This document shows positions 7,926-16,986 of a DNA stretch of 64,000 bases, one piece after another (the first letter of the stretch is position 1; each line of letters begins with the position of its first letter). The notes beneath the pieces are model-generated. The model saw only the letters and a list, made by a program, of their open reading frames with translations. It was not told the DNA's origin and made no database searches. Origin of the DNA: Acidimicrobiia bacterium (GTDB taxonomy: Bacteria > Actinomycetota > Acidimicrobiia > Acidimicrobiales > Bin134); the NCBI GenBank assembly GCA_022819825.1, contig JAJEGM010000001.1, positions 107,841 through 171,840 of the forward strand. Direction: 5' to 3'. Both the position numbers and the translations under genes were made by a program.

Positions 7926-10277
7926 ATGCGGTTTACCGGCACCAGCGTCCCCCGTCGGGAAGACCCGCGCCTCTTGGCCGGCGCAGGGCGGTTTGTGGAC
8001 GACATCGACCAGCCCGGCCTCTTGGAGGCGGCGTTCGTCCGCAGCCCGGTGGCTCACGGGCGACTAATCGAGGTCGAGGCCGGCAATGCCAGAGCCACCG
8101 AGGGCGTGGTGGCGGTTCTCACCGCCGAGGATCTGGCCGAGTGCTGCTCCCCGATGGGATTGGGGATGACCGGGCCGCTGATCGTGCCCGCCCATCTCCC
8201 ATTGGCTGACACCAAGGTGCGCTTCGCCGGCGATCCGGTGGCGGTTGTGATCGCCACCAGCCGGGCCGCGGCGGAAGACGGCGCCGATGCGGTGGAGGTG
8301 GACATCGAGCCGCTGCCCCCGGTGACCAGTGCCGCCGCGATGGGCGAAAGCGCCGCAGTGTGGGATGAAGCCCCCGACAACGTGCTGTGGTCTGGCGAGG
8401 AGGTGTGGGGCGACCCCGACGAGGCATTCTCATCCGCGGCCCATGTCATCTCTGAGACGCTCACCCAGCACCGCCACACCTGTGTCCCCCTGGAGACCAG
8501 GGGCGGAGTGGCCGAATACGATCCGTCCACCGGCGGCCTTCGCTACGAGGTCTCCCACCAGAACCCCCATGCGCTGAGGGTGCACTTGGCGGCCATCCTC
8601 GGACTGCCCGCCTCCCAGATTCGCATCATTTGCGACAGCATCGGCGGATCGTTCGGCCTCAAGTCCAACCCCACCCGGGAGGATGTGGTGGTGTGCGCCG
8701 CCTCCCGCTTGCTGGGCCAGCCGGTGCGGTGGGTGGAGGACCGGGCAGAGAACCTGGTGGCCGGCGGCCACGCCCGCGAGGAGCAAGTGCACGTGGAGGC
8801 CGCGCTCGACGAGAACGGGGTGGTGATCGGCCTGCGAGCCGATCTGGTGATGGACCACGGGGCCTACCCGTTCCTCAACCTGCCGCTGTCGCTGTTCGCC
8901 AACATCATCAAGGTGCTTCTGCCCGGCACCCTTAGAGTGCGCCACTACCAATTCCGGGGATCGGTGGTGGCCACCAGCAAGGCCTCCTTTGTGGCCTATC
9001 GGGGGCCGTGGGAGATCGAATGCTGGGTGCGGGAGCGACTCATGGACCTCATCGCCCGCCGACTCGACCTGGATCCTCTGGAAGTGCGCCGTCGCAACTA
9101 CATGGGCGACGACCAATTCCCCGGCGCCATGCTCACCGGCCCCACCCTGGACTTCATGACCATCAATCAAACCCTGGAGCGGGCGGTTGAGCTGGCCGAC
9201 TACCAGGGCTTTCGAGTCGCCCAGGGCGAGGCCCGATCAGAGGGGCGGTATCTGGGAATCGGGCTTTGTACCTACTTGGAGCCCGGTCCCGGTCCCACCA
9301 ACTACGGCCAGGCGCTGGGCTTCACCTACGAGCAACGCTCGATGCAGCGGGCTCGGGTGAAGCTGGAGCCCGACGGCTCGGTGACCGCGTTTACCAGCCA
9401 GCAGCCCCACGGCCAGAGCCACGAGACCACCCTGTCGCAGGTGGTGGCCGACGAGATGGGGGTGCCCATCGACAATGTGCGGGTGGTGGTCGGTGACACC
9501 GACCAGGTGCCGTTCAACATGGTGGGCACGGGCGGGAGCCGGGCAGCCACGCTGGGCGCCGGGGCGGCCCAGGGCGCGGCCCGAATTGTGCGCCACAAGC
9601 TGCTGGCGGTGGTGGCTACCCTGCTAGAGGCCAACCCCGACGATCTGGAGATCGTCGACGGGGTGGTGGCCGTGAGGGGCTCGCCCGACCGATCCAAGAC
9701 GGTGGCCGAGGTGGCCCGGCTGTCTTACATGGCCCCGTTCACCCTGGACGAGGCACTGGGCGACGGTTTCGACGCATCGTTTGACTTCGAGACCCCGGCT
9801 GGAGGCTGGACCCAGTCGACCCATGTGTGCTGGGTGGAGTTCGACCCCGGAACCGGATTGGTGACCGTGCCCCGCTATCTGGTGGTGGAGGACTGCGGAG
9901 AGATGATCAACCCCTCGGTGGTGGAGGGCCAGATCCGGGGCGGGGTGGCCCAGGGAATCGGCAGCGTGCTGCTCGAGCGCATCGTCTATGACGACAGCGG
10001 ACAGTGCACCACGTCCACGTTCATGGACTACCTCCTGCCCTCCGCGGCCGAAATCCCCCGAATCGACATCGAGCACATCGAGGGGCCCTCGCAGGGCGAC
10101 GTCCCCTGGCGGGGCGTCGGCGAGGGCGGGGCCATCGGTTCCCCCGCCGCGGTGTGCAACGCCATCGAAGACGCCCTCGCCCCCTGGGGCGTGGAGATCA
10201 CAGAGCAGCACCTCCCCCCCAGCCGCATCCTCGAGCTGATCGCTCCCACTTCTGAGCCTGACGCAAGCGACCACTAG
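7926..10277 (+). CDS. Xanthine dehydrogenase/CO-dehydrogenase family molybdopterin-binding large subunit
   Basis: 783 aa from the ATG at 7926, where family similarity begins (RFTGTSVPRREDPRLLAGAGRFVDDID). The active-site loop reads AYRGPWEIE (Ala357-Pro361), not the AYxCSFR of true form I CO dehydrogenase and not exactly the AYRGAGR of form II. The catalytic Glu733 is present in GVGEGGAIGSPAAV. It therefore is a hydroxylase of an aldehyde, N-heterocycle or other organic substrate rather than CO. No small (2Fe-2S) or medium (FAD) subunit lies beside it; the only candidates are the cox-type subunits at 0.1-1.5 kb. A cupin gene starts one base after the stop. Confidence 0.87.
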   Translation: MRFTGTSVPRREDPRLLAGAGRFVDDIDQPGLLEAAFVRSPVAHGRLIEVEAGNARATEGVVAVLTAEDLAECCSPMGLGMTGPLIVPAHLPLADTKVRFAGDPVAVVIATSRAAAEDGADAVEVDIEPLPPVTSAAAMGESAAVWDEAPDNVLWSGEEVWGDPDEAFSSAAHVISETLTQHRHTCVPLETRGGVAEYDPSTGGLRYEVSHQNPHALRVHLAAILGLPASQIRIICDSIGGSFGLKSNPTREDVVVCAASRLLGQPVRWVEDRAENLVAGGHAREEQVHVEAALDENGVVIGLRADLVMDHGAYPFLNLPLSLFANIIKVLLPGTLRVRHYQFRGSVVATSKASFVAYRGPWEIECWVRERLMDLIARRLDLDPLEVRRRNYMGDDQFPGAMLTGPTLDFMTINQTLERAVELADYQGFRVAQGEARSEGRYLGIGLCTYLEPGPGPTNYGQALGFTYEQRSMQRARVKLEPDGSVTAFTSQQPHGQSHETTLSQVVADEMGVPIDNVRVVVGDTDQVPFNMVGTGGSRAATLGAGAAQGAARIVRHKLLAVVATLLEANPDDLEIVDGVVAVRGSPDRSKTVAEVARLSYMAPFTLDEALGDGFDASFDFETPAGGWTQSTHVCWVEFDPGTGLVTVPRYLVVEDCGEMINPSVVEGQIRGGVAQGIGSVLLERIVYDDSGQCTTSTFMDYLLPSAAEIPRIDIEHIEGPSQGDVPWRGVGEGGAIGSPAAVCNAIEDALAPWGVEITEQHLPPSRILELIAPTSEPDASDH

Positions 10278-10278
10278 C

Positions 10279-10761
10279 GTGGAAGCCGTGAAGGACAACC
10301 CCATTGGCGAGCGGCGGCCGATCCGCATTGCCGATATCGAATGGGAGGACTACGCCGATCCCGACGAACCAGATCGGGCGCCGGGTCCATTCGTGCGCTG
10401 GCTGGTGGATCCGGCGTCGGGCAACCGGGTCATGCACGTGAAGTCGTGGGCAGGGCGCAATGCAGAGGCCCACTGGCATCTGTCCGACACGGTGTATCTG
10501 GTGACCAAGGGGGAGTTCATCGTGGAAGGCGAGGAGCCCTACCAGGAGGGCGACCTGCGCTGGGTGCGGGGCGGGTTCGCCTACGGCCCGGAGCGGTCGG
10601 GACCCGATGGCTGCGAGTACCTGTTCTTTAGCCTCGGCCCCTACGACAAACTCGACCCCGATGAGCACCCACCCCCGCTGGGCCGATGGGACGACCCCTC
10701 CACTTGGGTGGAGGGCTACCCGCAGGTCGAACGGGCCAAGCTGGTGGGCAGCCCCCGATGA
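10279..10761 (+). CDS. Cupin-domain protein
   Basis: 160 aa, GTG start one base after the preceding TAG. The core shows a cupin barrel: HVKSWAGRNAEAHWHLSDTVYLVTKGEFIVEGEEPYQEGDLRWVRGG. This includes the G-x5-H-x-H-type first motif (AEAHWH) and a GD-containing second strand. Histidine ligands suggest a bound metal. Its stop overlaps the start of the TauD-like gene (ATGA), so the hydroxylase, cupin and dioxygenase are probably translated together and could act on the same substrate. The exact reaction cannot be read from the sequence. Confidence 0.75.
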   Translation: MEAVKDNPIGERRPIRIADIEWEDYADPDEPDRAPGPFVRWLVDPASGNRVMHVKSWAGRNAEAHWHLSDTVYLVTKGEFIVEGEEPYQEGDLRWVRGGFAYGPERSGPDGCEYLFFSLGPYDKLDPDEHPPPLGRWDDPSTWVEGYPQVERAKLVGSPR

Positions 10762-11615
10762 GCCTGAACATCACCCCCCTGGACGCCCCCCTTGGCGCGG
10801 AGGTAGCCGGCTACGATTTCGCCTCCCCTCCAGACTCGGAGACCGCCGCCGAGCTGCTGGCCGCGGTGGACGAGCACCTGCTCCTGCTGTTTCGCAACCC
10901 CGAGCCGCCCACCCCCGCCCAGGTGACCGACTTCTGCGAGTCATTTGGCCCCCTGCGGCCCACCTTGGCCGACAAGTCCCGCCTGCCGGGATTCCCCGGC
11001 ATCAACCGGGTGTCCAACGTGGACGTCGATGGCGTGGTCGGCACCGGGGGCACCGATGTGGTGACCTATCACTCCGACCTCAGCTTCACCCCGCCGCTCA
11101 TCGAGTTCCTGTACCTAGACGCAGTGACGCTGCCTTCGGAGGGTGGGACCACCAAGTGGCTGAACCTGGTGGCCGCCTACCAAGACTTGGACGACGAGTT
11201 CAAGGCCCGCATCGACAACATCGGCGTGGTCTACCGCCTGCGAGACGGCCTGGATTTCGGTGGCTACTTCAAAGCCACCGACGGCGAGGCGCTGCTGGCC
11301 GACCGCACCTGCATCTCCTTGGTGCAGACCAATCCCCGCAATGGCCGCCGCAGCGTGTGGCCCAACACCGGCCCCGATTTCGCCGCCGACGTGGAGGGCC
11401 ACGACGCCGACGAAGGCACTGCCCTACTGGCCGAGCTGTTCGCCCACTGCACCCAAGACCGCTATATCTACGAGCACCACTGGTGCATCGGTGAGTCCGT
11501 CTTCTGGCTCAACACCCAGACCATGCACCAGCGTGAGGCCTTCCCCCCCGACCAGGTACGAGAGCTCCGCCACGTGAACATCCTGGGCCATACCGACCCC
11601 CGCCAAGCCGCCTGA
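10758..11615 (+). CDS. TauD/TfdA-family 2-oxoglutarate/Fe(II) dioxygenase
   Basis: 285 aa; ATG overlaps the cupin stop in ATGA. The iron-binding facial triad is visible as His105-x-Asp107 (TYHSDLSF) and distal His257 (TMHQREAF). An Arg 10-14 residues later in RELRHVNI is suitable for binding 2-oxoglutarate. The N-terminal PLGAEVAGYDF is the standard TauD opening. It hydroxylates a small organic substrate, often releasing sulfite or cleaving an ether. The substrate is unknown; co-expression with a molybdenum hydroxylase and a cupin suggests successive oxidations in one catabolic route. Confidence 0.88.
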   Translation: MSLNITPLDAPLGAEVAGYDFASPPDSETAAELLAAVDEHLLLLFRNPEPPTPAQVTDFCESFGPLRPTLADKSRLPGFPGINRVSNVDVDGVVGTGGTDVVTYHSDLSFTPPLIEFLYLDAVTLPSEGGTTKWLNLVAAYQDLDDEFKARIDNIGVVYRLRDGLDFGGYFKATDGEALLADRTCISLVQTNPRNGRRSVWPNTGPDFAADVEGHDADEGTALLAELFAHCTQDRYIYEHHWCIGESVFWLNTQTMHQREAFPPDQVRELRHVNILGHTDPRQAA

Positions 11616-11627
11616 GGGGATAGGCCC

Positions 11628-12596
11628 ATGACTAATCGTCAGCGCTGGTTTCGTTTTGTGTCGCTGGCCGTGGCTGTCGCTCTTGCCTTTTCGATGGCTG
11701 GCTCCTCGGCCGGCGGGCAGGCCCCCGATGAGCGGGACGCATTGATTGCCCGTCAGCAGGCGCTGATCGACGTGCAGGAGACTCTGATCACCGCCCAAGA
11801 GGCGCTGCTCAACGAGTACCGATGCTTGTTCGACATAGACACCCAGCTGGTGCCCAATGGCTGCCCTGAACAGGCCCGACCCACACCGACACCTACCGCC
11901 ACGCCTACTCCGACCGCGTCACCCACCGCCACGCCAACCGCTACTGCATCCCCTACCCCGACAGCCATCCCAACCCCGGCTCCGACCACCCTGCCTGACC
12001 CGACCATCCCCGCGGGCACTACCGAGGAGCAGTGGGAGCAACTCCGCCAGTGCAATGCCAACGGCAACTACCAGCACGCCAACTCCAATGGAATCCACTT
12101 CGGTGCCTACGAGTTCAGACAGACCAGCTGGGACGACCTCGCCCGCCGCCACTACCCCCATCTGGTAGGCGTCAATCCCCGCGACGCCGCCCCCGCCGAC
12201 CAGGATCGCATGGCCTACACACTCTACGAGGAGCGGGGTTGGGCACCGTGGCCCAGCTGCGGACCATCAACCCAGCCAGGGGACAACACTCCGCCGGACC
12301 CAACTGGATTGCCGCCGATTCCGGCAGGCACCACCCAAGCCCAGTGGGATCACCTCATCCGGTGCGAGTCGGGAGGCAACTACCGGGCCTACAACCCGGC
12401 AGGTCCGTACCTAGGTGCCTTCCAATTCAACCAATCCACCTGGAACGGCGTGGCCAGCCGCCACTACCCCCGTCTGCAAGGGGTGGATCCCCGCGACGCC
12501 TCCCCCGCCGACCAGCACCGCATGGCCTACGCCCTTCACGGGGAGCGGGGATGGCAGCCCTGGCCCGTTTGCGGAGCTCCATTTCGGTCGTCCTAG
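11628..12596 (+). CDS. Secreted protein with two Rpf-like transglycosylase domains, the first lacking the catalytic Glu
   Basis: 322 aa. Residues 1-30 form a Sec signal peptide (RFVSLAVAVALAFSMAG). Residues 33-66 look helical, and 84-126 are a Pro/Thr/Ser-Ala linker typical of cell-wall-spanning regions. Two copies of a roughly 80-residue Rpf/transglycosylase-like domain follow (about 131-211 and 235-315), each starting AGTTxxQW and ending in a W-PW-C-G motif. Copy 2 has CESGGNY with the expected catalytic Glu247. Copy 1 has CNANGNY, so Asn143 replaces Glu and it should be inactive, perhaps a binding module. Such proteins cleave peptidoglycan and affect growth resumption. The start lies 12 bases after the TauD stop. 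Confidence 0.87.
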   Translation: MTNRQRWFRFVSLAVAVALAFSMAGSSAGGQAPDERDALIARQQALIDVQETLITAQEALLNEYRCLFDIDTQLVPNGCPEQARPTPTPTATPTPTASPTATPTATASPTPTAIPTPAPTTLPDPTIPAGTTEEQWEQLRQCNANGNYQHANSNGIHFGAYEFRQTSWDDLARRHYPHLVGVNPRDAAPADQDRMAYTLYEERGWAPWPSCGPSTQPGDNTPPDPTGLPPIPAGTTQAQWDHLIRCESGGNYRAYNPAGPYLGAFQFNQSTWNGVASRHYPRLQGVDPRDASPADQHRMAYALHGERGWQPWPVCGAPFRSS

Positions 12597-12676
12597 CCAG
12601 CCGCCCTTCCTGTCTGCGGCCTAAACCAATACTCCGGGTACCATCGTCCCGCTCAAACTGTGAAGGGAGACCGGCG

Positions 12677-13624
12677 ATGCAAGGCATGAGGATCGGGGCG
12701 ATGGCGGCCGAGGGCACCGGCGATCCTCCGGTGCCGGGGATGAGCGGGCCCCCGGGGTTGGACGAGATCACGGGGAACGCTCAGCGGTTCGAGGCTCTGG
12801 GGCTGGACACGGCATGGATCGCCAACATCGAGATCGACGCCGTTACCGCATCGGCGGTGGTGGGCACTGCCACCAGCAGCATCGAGATCGCCACCGGGGT
12901 GACCCCCACCCCCATGCGCCACCCCTTCGCTTTGGCCCAGCAGGCCGCCACCGCCCAGGCCGCCTGCGGAGGACGCTTCACCCTGGGCATCGGCCTGTGC
13001 CACCAGGGGATGGTGGAGAACCTGATGGGCCTGTCCTACGCCCGCCCCGCCCGTCAGATGAGGGAATACCTGGAGATCGCCGGCCCCATGCTGCGAGGCG
13101 AAGGCATGAACTACGAGGGGGAGATCTACACCACCCGGTGGCGGGGTCTGTCGCACGCCCCTCCCACGGAGATCATCGTGGCCGCCATGGGGCCGATCAT
13201 GCTGGGCCACGCCGGACGGCTGGCCCGCGGCACCTTCGTGTGGGCCACCGGCCTCAATACGCTGGCCGACTACGTGGTGCCAACCATCAACGCCGCCGCT
13301 GAAACCGCCGGACGGCCCGCGCCGAGGGTGGCCGCCGGATTCCCGATCTCAGTGACCGACGACGCCCAAGCCGGCTATGAGGCTGCGGCGCGCACCTTTG
13401 CCCACTACAAGGACATCCCCTCCTACCGGGGCATGCTCGACCGAGAGGGCAAACCCGGCGTTGAAGATCTGGCCATCACCGGCAACGAGGCCGCAGTTGC
13501 CGACCAGTTGGAGCGGATCCGCGACACCGGCACAACCGACTTCGTCGCCTTCATCTACGACACCGACGACCAATCCCGGGCCCGCACCGAAGCGCTATTG
13601 GGCGAACTGTCCGAAAACAGCTGA
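12677..13624 (+). CDS. LLM-class flavin/F420-dependent oxidoreductase
   Basis: 315 aa; ATG at 12677 preceded by GAAGGGAG at good spacing. The luciferase-like fold shows in the N-terminus (MRIGAMAAEG), ERFEALGLDTAWIANIE-like helix, GVTPTPMRHPFALAQQAATAQAACGGRFTLGIGLCHQ and the C-terminal TGNEAAVADQLERIRDTGTTDF. The last is the usual end of F420-type LLM enzymes (TIGR03564-like pattern). It uses reduced F420 or FMN for hydride transfer on an unknown substrate. It is separated from the Rpf-like gene by about 80 bases, and faces the minus-strand amidohydrolase cluster end to end. Confidence 0.85.
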   Translation: MQGMRIGAMAAEGTGDPPVPGMSGPPGLDEITGNAQRFEALGLDTAWIANIEIDAVTASAVVGTATSSIEIATGVTPTPMRHPFALAQQAATAQAACGGRFTLGIGLCHQGMVENLMGLSYARPARQMREYLEIAGPMLRGEGMNYEGEIYTTRWRGLSHAPPTEIIVAAMGPIMLGHAGRLARGTFVWATGLNTLADYVVPTINAAAETAGRPAPRVAAGFPISVTDDAQAGYEAAARTFAHYKDIPSYRGMLDREGKPGVEDLAITGNEAAVADQLERIRDTGTTDFVAFIYDTDDQSRARTEALLGELSENS

Positions 13625-13626
13625 GT

Positions 13627-13899
13627 TTAACTCGACGCAAGCAGGGCGATATAGGGCTCGGGATTTCCGATCCAGCGCAGAGCCCGCAGCTCATCGGCAC
13701 CGCGCTGGCCGGACAGCACGGCAAGCAGCTCATCCAAGGTCCCTTCAAGCGTGGCTGCCGGGGGCATCCGGTCGGCCACTCCCACGATCCGGGTCTCGTC
13801 GCCAAACCTCAGCACCAGCCCCCGCAATTCGGCGGCAATGATGCGCCGCCCCAACTCGGCGGCCAGCGCCTCGAATTCCGGGCTTGCCCCAGTGGTCAA
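13627..13899 (-). CDS. Small SCP2/MDMPI-C-like domain protein
   Basis: 90 aa. The TTG start overlaps the stop of the upstream amidohydrolase (TTGA), a coupling arrangement that supports this start and its reality. The sequence LRGLVLRFGDETRIVGVADRMPPAATLEGTLDELLAVLSGQRGADELRALRWIGNPEP has the strand-helix pattern of sterol-carrier-like folds, seen in the C-terminal domain of mycothiol-dependent maleylpyruvate isomerases. The resemblance is by pattern only. It could bind a hydrophobic substrate for the neighbouring amidohydrolase and P450. Function not established. Confidence 0.55.
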   Translation of the reverse strand: MTTGASPEFEALAAELGRRIIAAELRGLVLRFGDETRIVGVADRMPPAATLEGTLDELLAVLSGQRGADELRALRWIGNPEPYIALLASS

Positions 13900-15137
13900 A
13901 CCGCTGCTCGGTCCCGCAGCTCGGCGGCGGTGGGCAGGTCGAGGCCCAGCATCCGGATAGCGTTGTCCCGACAGATGGCGTCAACCTCAGGCTGGGTCAG
14001 GTGCTCCATCTGCGAGGCCAGCAGCTCCTTGGAGTGCGGCCATGTGGAGTCGGAGTGGGGATAGTCGGTCTCGGTGGTGATGGTCTCCAAGCCGATGGCG
14101 TCAATGTTGGCTAGACCCACCTTGTCGTCGAAGAAGCACACGAACACATGGTCGCGGTAGTAGGTGGACGGCGGCTCGGGCACCTTGTCGGCCACCCCGC
14201 CCCAGGCGGCGTTCTCCTTCCACACCACGTCCACCCGGTCCAAGATGTAGGGCAGCCAGCCCATCTGCCCCTCCGAATAGGCCACTTTGAGTCCGGGGAA
14301 GCGCACGAACACGCCCGACATCAGAAAGTCCACCAGCGAGTAGGTGGCGTTAGAGTGGACCAGCGCCGAGCCCACCGCACCGGGTGCGTCAGGCGAGGTG
14401 GACACCATCTTCGAGGACGACCCGATGTGCATGCACACCACGGTGGCCGTCTCCTCGCAGGCGGCGAAGAAGGGATCCCAGTACCCGGAGTGGATCGACG
14501 GCAAGCCCAGGTTGGGCGGGATCTCCGAGAAGCACACCGCCCGTACACCCCGCTCGGCGTTGCGCCGCACCTCGGCGGCGGCCAACTGCACGTCCCACAG
14601 CGGGATGAGGCACAGCGGGATCAGCCGCCCGGCGGAGGGACCGCACCACTCCTCCACCATCCAGTCGTTGTAGGCCTGCACACACAGCAGGGCCAGATCC
14701 ATGTCGGAAGCCTCGGCGAACGCCTGGCCGCAGAACCGGGGGAACGACGGGAAGCACAGCGAGGCATCGACATGGCCGATGTCCATATCGCCCAAACGGG
14801 GCTCTACCTGCCAGGCACCGGGCTGCATCTCCTCGAAGGTGATGCCCACCATCTGGAGCTGATCGCGGGGAAAAGTCACCGCCGAGTGGGTGCGGACCAT
14901 CGGGTAGTGGAGATCCTCGTAGTACCAATACGAGGTGGGGCGGCCGGTGCCCTCGGTCCACGAGAACACTCCCCCCACGTAGGAGATCTCGCACGGGGCG
15001 GTCACCACTCGGGGGCCGATGTCGGCATAGCGAGACGGCAGCCGCGACTGCCACACATGGGGCGGTTCAATGACGTGATCGTCTACCGAGATGATGGGCG
15101 GAATCTCGATGGCCGACTCGGCCGTCGCCCCGGCCAT
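13896..15137 (-). CDS. Amidohydrolase_2-family (ACMSD-like) metal-dependent hydrolase/decarboxylase
   Basis: 413 aa. The N-terminal SVDDHVIEPP corresponds to the metal-binding D/H-x-H strand of the amidohydrolase 2 family (here DDH). The middle has FSEIPPNLGLPSIHSGYWDPFFAACEE and VCMHIGSS, the latter with the His ligand. The end has TETDYPHSDSTWPHSKELL with the conserved Asp. These enzymes decarboxylate or hydrolyse ring-fission products or related acids. ATG shares its first base with the P450 stop (TAATG), and the stop overlaps the small downstream gene, so the three are one translational unit. It is paralogous to the 18.4-19.7 kb gene. Confidence 0.85.
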   Translation of the reverse strand: MAGATAESAIEIPPIISVDDHVIEPPHVWQSRLPSRYADIGPRVVTAPCEISYVGGVFSWTEGTGRPTSYWYYEDLHYPMVRTHSAVTFPRDQLQMVGITFEEMQPGAWQVEPRLGDMDIGHVDASLCFPSFPRFCGQAFAEASDMDLALLCVQAYNDWMVEEWCGPSAGRLIPLCLIPLWDVQLAAAEVRRNAERGVRAVCFSEIPPNLGLPSIHSGYWDPFFAACEETATVVCMHIGSSSKMVSTSPDAPGAVGSALVHSNATYSLVDFLMSGVFVRFPGLKVAYSEGQMGWLPYILDRVDVVWKENAAWGGVADKVPEPPSTYYRDHVFVCFFDDKVGLANIDAIGLETITTETDYPHSDSTWPHSKELLASQMEHLTQPEVDAICRDNAIRMLGLDLPTAAELRDRAAV

Positions 15138-16372
15138 TACTGCACCGTGATGGGGAACATTTCCAAAGCGCCGTCGCCCTCGGGCTCGCTCTGGGTGAAC
15201 TCCACGTTCAGCCCCTCCAGGCCCCGGGTGAAAGCCCCAGGACGGTAGCGGGGAGCATAGAAGGGCTCCAGCCTCATGTCGGGCAGCCGCCGGGTGACCT
15301 CCTCGAACATGACCTTGAGCTGAAGCCGGGCCAGCGACGCCCCCAGGCAGAAGTGGGTGCCGAAACCGAAGGAGAGGTGGTTGCGGGCGTCACGGCGCAC
15401 ATCCAGCGCATCGGGGTTCTCAAATGCCTCGGGGTCGCGGTTGGCCGAGGCATACATCAACAACACCTGATCGCCCTCTTTGAGGGTCTTGCCGTGCAGC
15501 TCGTGGGTGGCCGTCACCGTGCGGCGCATGTTCAAGATGGGCGACACGTAACGGATGAACTCCTCCACCGCGGTCTCGCCGATCACCTCGGGCTCGTCGA
15601 TGAGGATCTGGCGCTGGTCGGGACTCTCCATCAGCGCCAAGCAGGTGGTGCCGATCACCGTACGGGTGGTCTCGGCCCCGCCGTCCAGCACCAGGAGCAC
15701 CTCGTGCATGATGTCTTCGTCGCTCAGCGGCTGGCCGTCCAACTCCTTGTGGCACCACATGGAGATGAGGTCGTCTTGGGGGTCGGCCTTGCGCTTCTGC
15801 ACCAGCTCGTAGGTGGTGCCGGCCCACTCCTCGATGGCCCGGTCTCCTTGCACGGTGTGATAACCCGGGCCGCCGCCACCCTGCATGGTGGCCTCCGACC
15901 AGTGCATCACCCGGGGCCACATCTCGGTGGGATAGCCCAGCTGCTTGCCGATCATGTAGGCGGGCAGCGGAGCGGCCAGGTCGTACACCACATCGCACCA
16001 TCCCCGGGGCGCCACCCGGTCGATCAGCTCGGTGACCACCGCCCGGATCTTGTCCTCCTGCCTGCGAACCGCCCGGGGGGTGAATTCCCGGGCCACCAGC
16101 ATCCGCTGACGCTGGTGGTCGGGGTCGTCCATGTTGATCATGGAGTCGGACATCTCGATCTTGGGCCGGCTGCCCGAAGCTGAGCTGTACAGATCGGTGT
16201 TCTTTTCCACCGCCAACAAGTCGGCGTGGCGGGACACGCCCCAGATCTCGTTCTTCTCGTCCCAGTACACCGGGTCGTTTTCCCGCAGCCAGGCATAGAC
16301 CGAGAAGGGGTCTTGGGCGTACATGTACCCGTCCAATAGATCAACGGGCTGGGTCACCTCAGCAGTCGCCAT
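15137..16372 (-). CDS. Cytochrome P450
   Basis: 411 aa. The heme-binding loop FGFGTHFCLG has Cys342 as thiolate ligand. The I-helix oxygen-activation motif is LDGGAETT, and the K-helix ExxR is EEFIRY. The N-terminus (ATAEVTQPVDLLDGYMYAQDPFSVYAWLREN) is the usual one for soluble actinobacterial class I enzymes with no membrane anchor. ATG at 16372 is chosen because family similarity starts there; an upstream extension has none. It needs a ferredoxin and reductase; a 3Fe-4S ferredoxin and its reductase at 42.0-43.4 kb are plausible partners. It is translationally coupled to a downstream amidohydrolase, suggesting hydroxylation followed by hydrolysis. Confidence 0.93.
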   Translation of the reverse strand: MATAEVTQPVDLLDGYMYAQDPFSVYAWLRENDPVYWDEKNEIWGVSRHADLLAVEKNTDLYSSASGSRPKIEMSDSMINMDDPDHQRQRMLVAREFTPRAVRRQEDKIRAVVTELIDRVAPRGWCDVVYDLAAPLPAYMIGKQLGYPTEMWPRVMHWSEATMQGGGGPGYHTVQGDRAIEEWAGTTYELVQKRKADPQDDLISMWCHKELDGQPLSDEDIMHEVLLVLDGGAETTRTVIGTTCLALMESPDQRQILIDEPEVIGETAVEEFIRYVSPILNMRRTVTATHELHGKTLKEGDQVLLMYASANRDPEAFENPDALDVRRDARNHLSFGFGTHFCLGASLARLQLKVMFEEVTRRLPDMRLEPFYAPRYRPGAFTRGLEGLNVEFTQSEPEGDGALEMFPITVQ

Positions 16373-16401
16373 AAGCGGCGATGGTAGTGGGCGCGCTCCG
16401 G

Positions 16402-16986
16402 TCAGTCGGAAGCGAGGTTCTCGGCCGCGAACTCCCAGTTGATCAAGTGGTCCAAGAACGCCTCTACGTAGGCGGCCCGGGCGTTCTGGTAGTCGAGGTA
16501 GTAGGCGTGCTCCCACACATCCACCACCAGCAGCGCCCGGCGATCGTGCAGCAAGGGCAGATCGGCGTTGGGGGTCTGCACGATGGCGAGTCCGTCGTCG
16601 TCGGCCACCAGCCAGGTCCAGCCGGAGCCGAACAGGCCCACGGCCGCGTCGGCGAACTGGCGGCGGAACTCATCGGTGGAACCGAATGCCTCGTCGATGG
16701 CTGCCCGCACCGGCCCCGAAGGAGCACCGCCGCCGTCGGGGCTCATCGAATGCCAGTAGAAGGTGTGGTTCCAGATCTGGGCGGCGTTGTTGAAGATCGC
16801 GCCCTCGGCACCCAAGACCACCTTCTCGAGTTCGGTGCCCTCCCACTGGGTACCAGCGGTCAGTCGGTTCAGGTTGGCCACGTACCCGGCGTGGTGACGC
16901 TCGTAGTGGTAGCTCATGGTCTCGGCACTCACAAAGGGTTCGAGCGCGCTTTGGCTGTACGGAAGGGGAGGAAGGTCAAACGCCAT
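16402..16986 (-). CDS. sodB: Fe/Mn superoxide dismutase (Fe-type sequence)
   Basis: 194 aa. Metal ligands are recognisable: the His of YHYERHHAGYV, the His of IWNHTFYWHSM, and Asp/His of DVWEHAYYLDYQNA. The NAAQIWNHTFYW and GSGWTWLV patterns fit the iron-type more than the manganese-type, although metal use cannot be proven from sequence. ATG at 16986 gives the standard N-terminus FDLPPLPYSQSALEP. It overlaps the 3' end of the upstream amidohydrolase gene by 11 bases. No signal peptide, so cytoplasmic. Placement between oxygen-using genes suggests a protective role against leakage from P450 turnover. Confidence 0.93.
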   Translation of the reverse strand: MAFDLPPLPYSQSALEPFVSAETMSYHYERHHAGYVANLNRLTAGTQWEGTELEKVVLGAEGAIFNNAAQIWNHTFYWHSMSPDGGGAPSGPVRAAIDEAFGSTDEFRRQFADAAVGLFGSGWTWLVADDDGLAIVQTPNADLPLLHDRRALLVVDVWEHAYYLDYQNARAAYVEAFLDHLINWEFAAENLASD

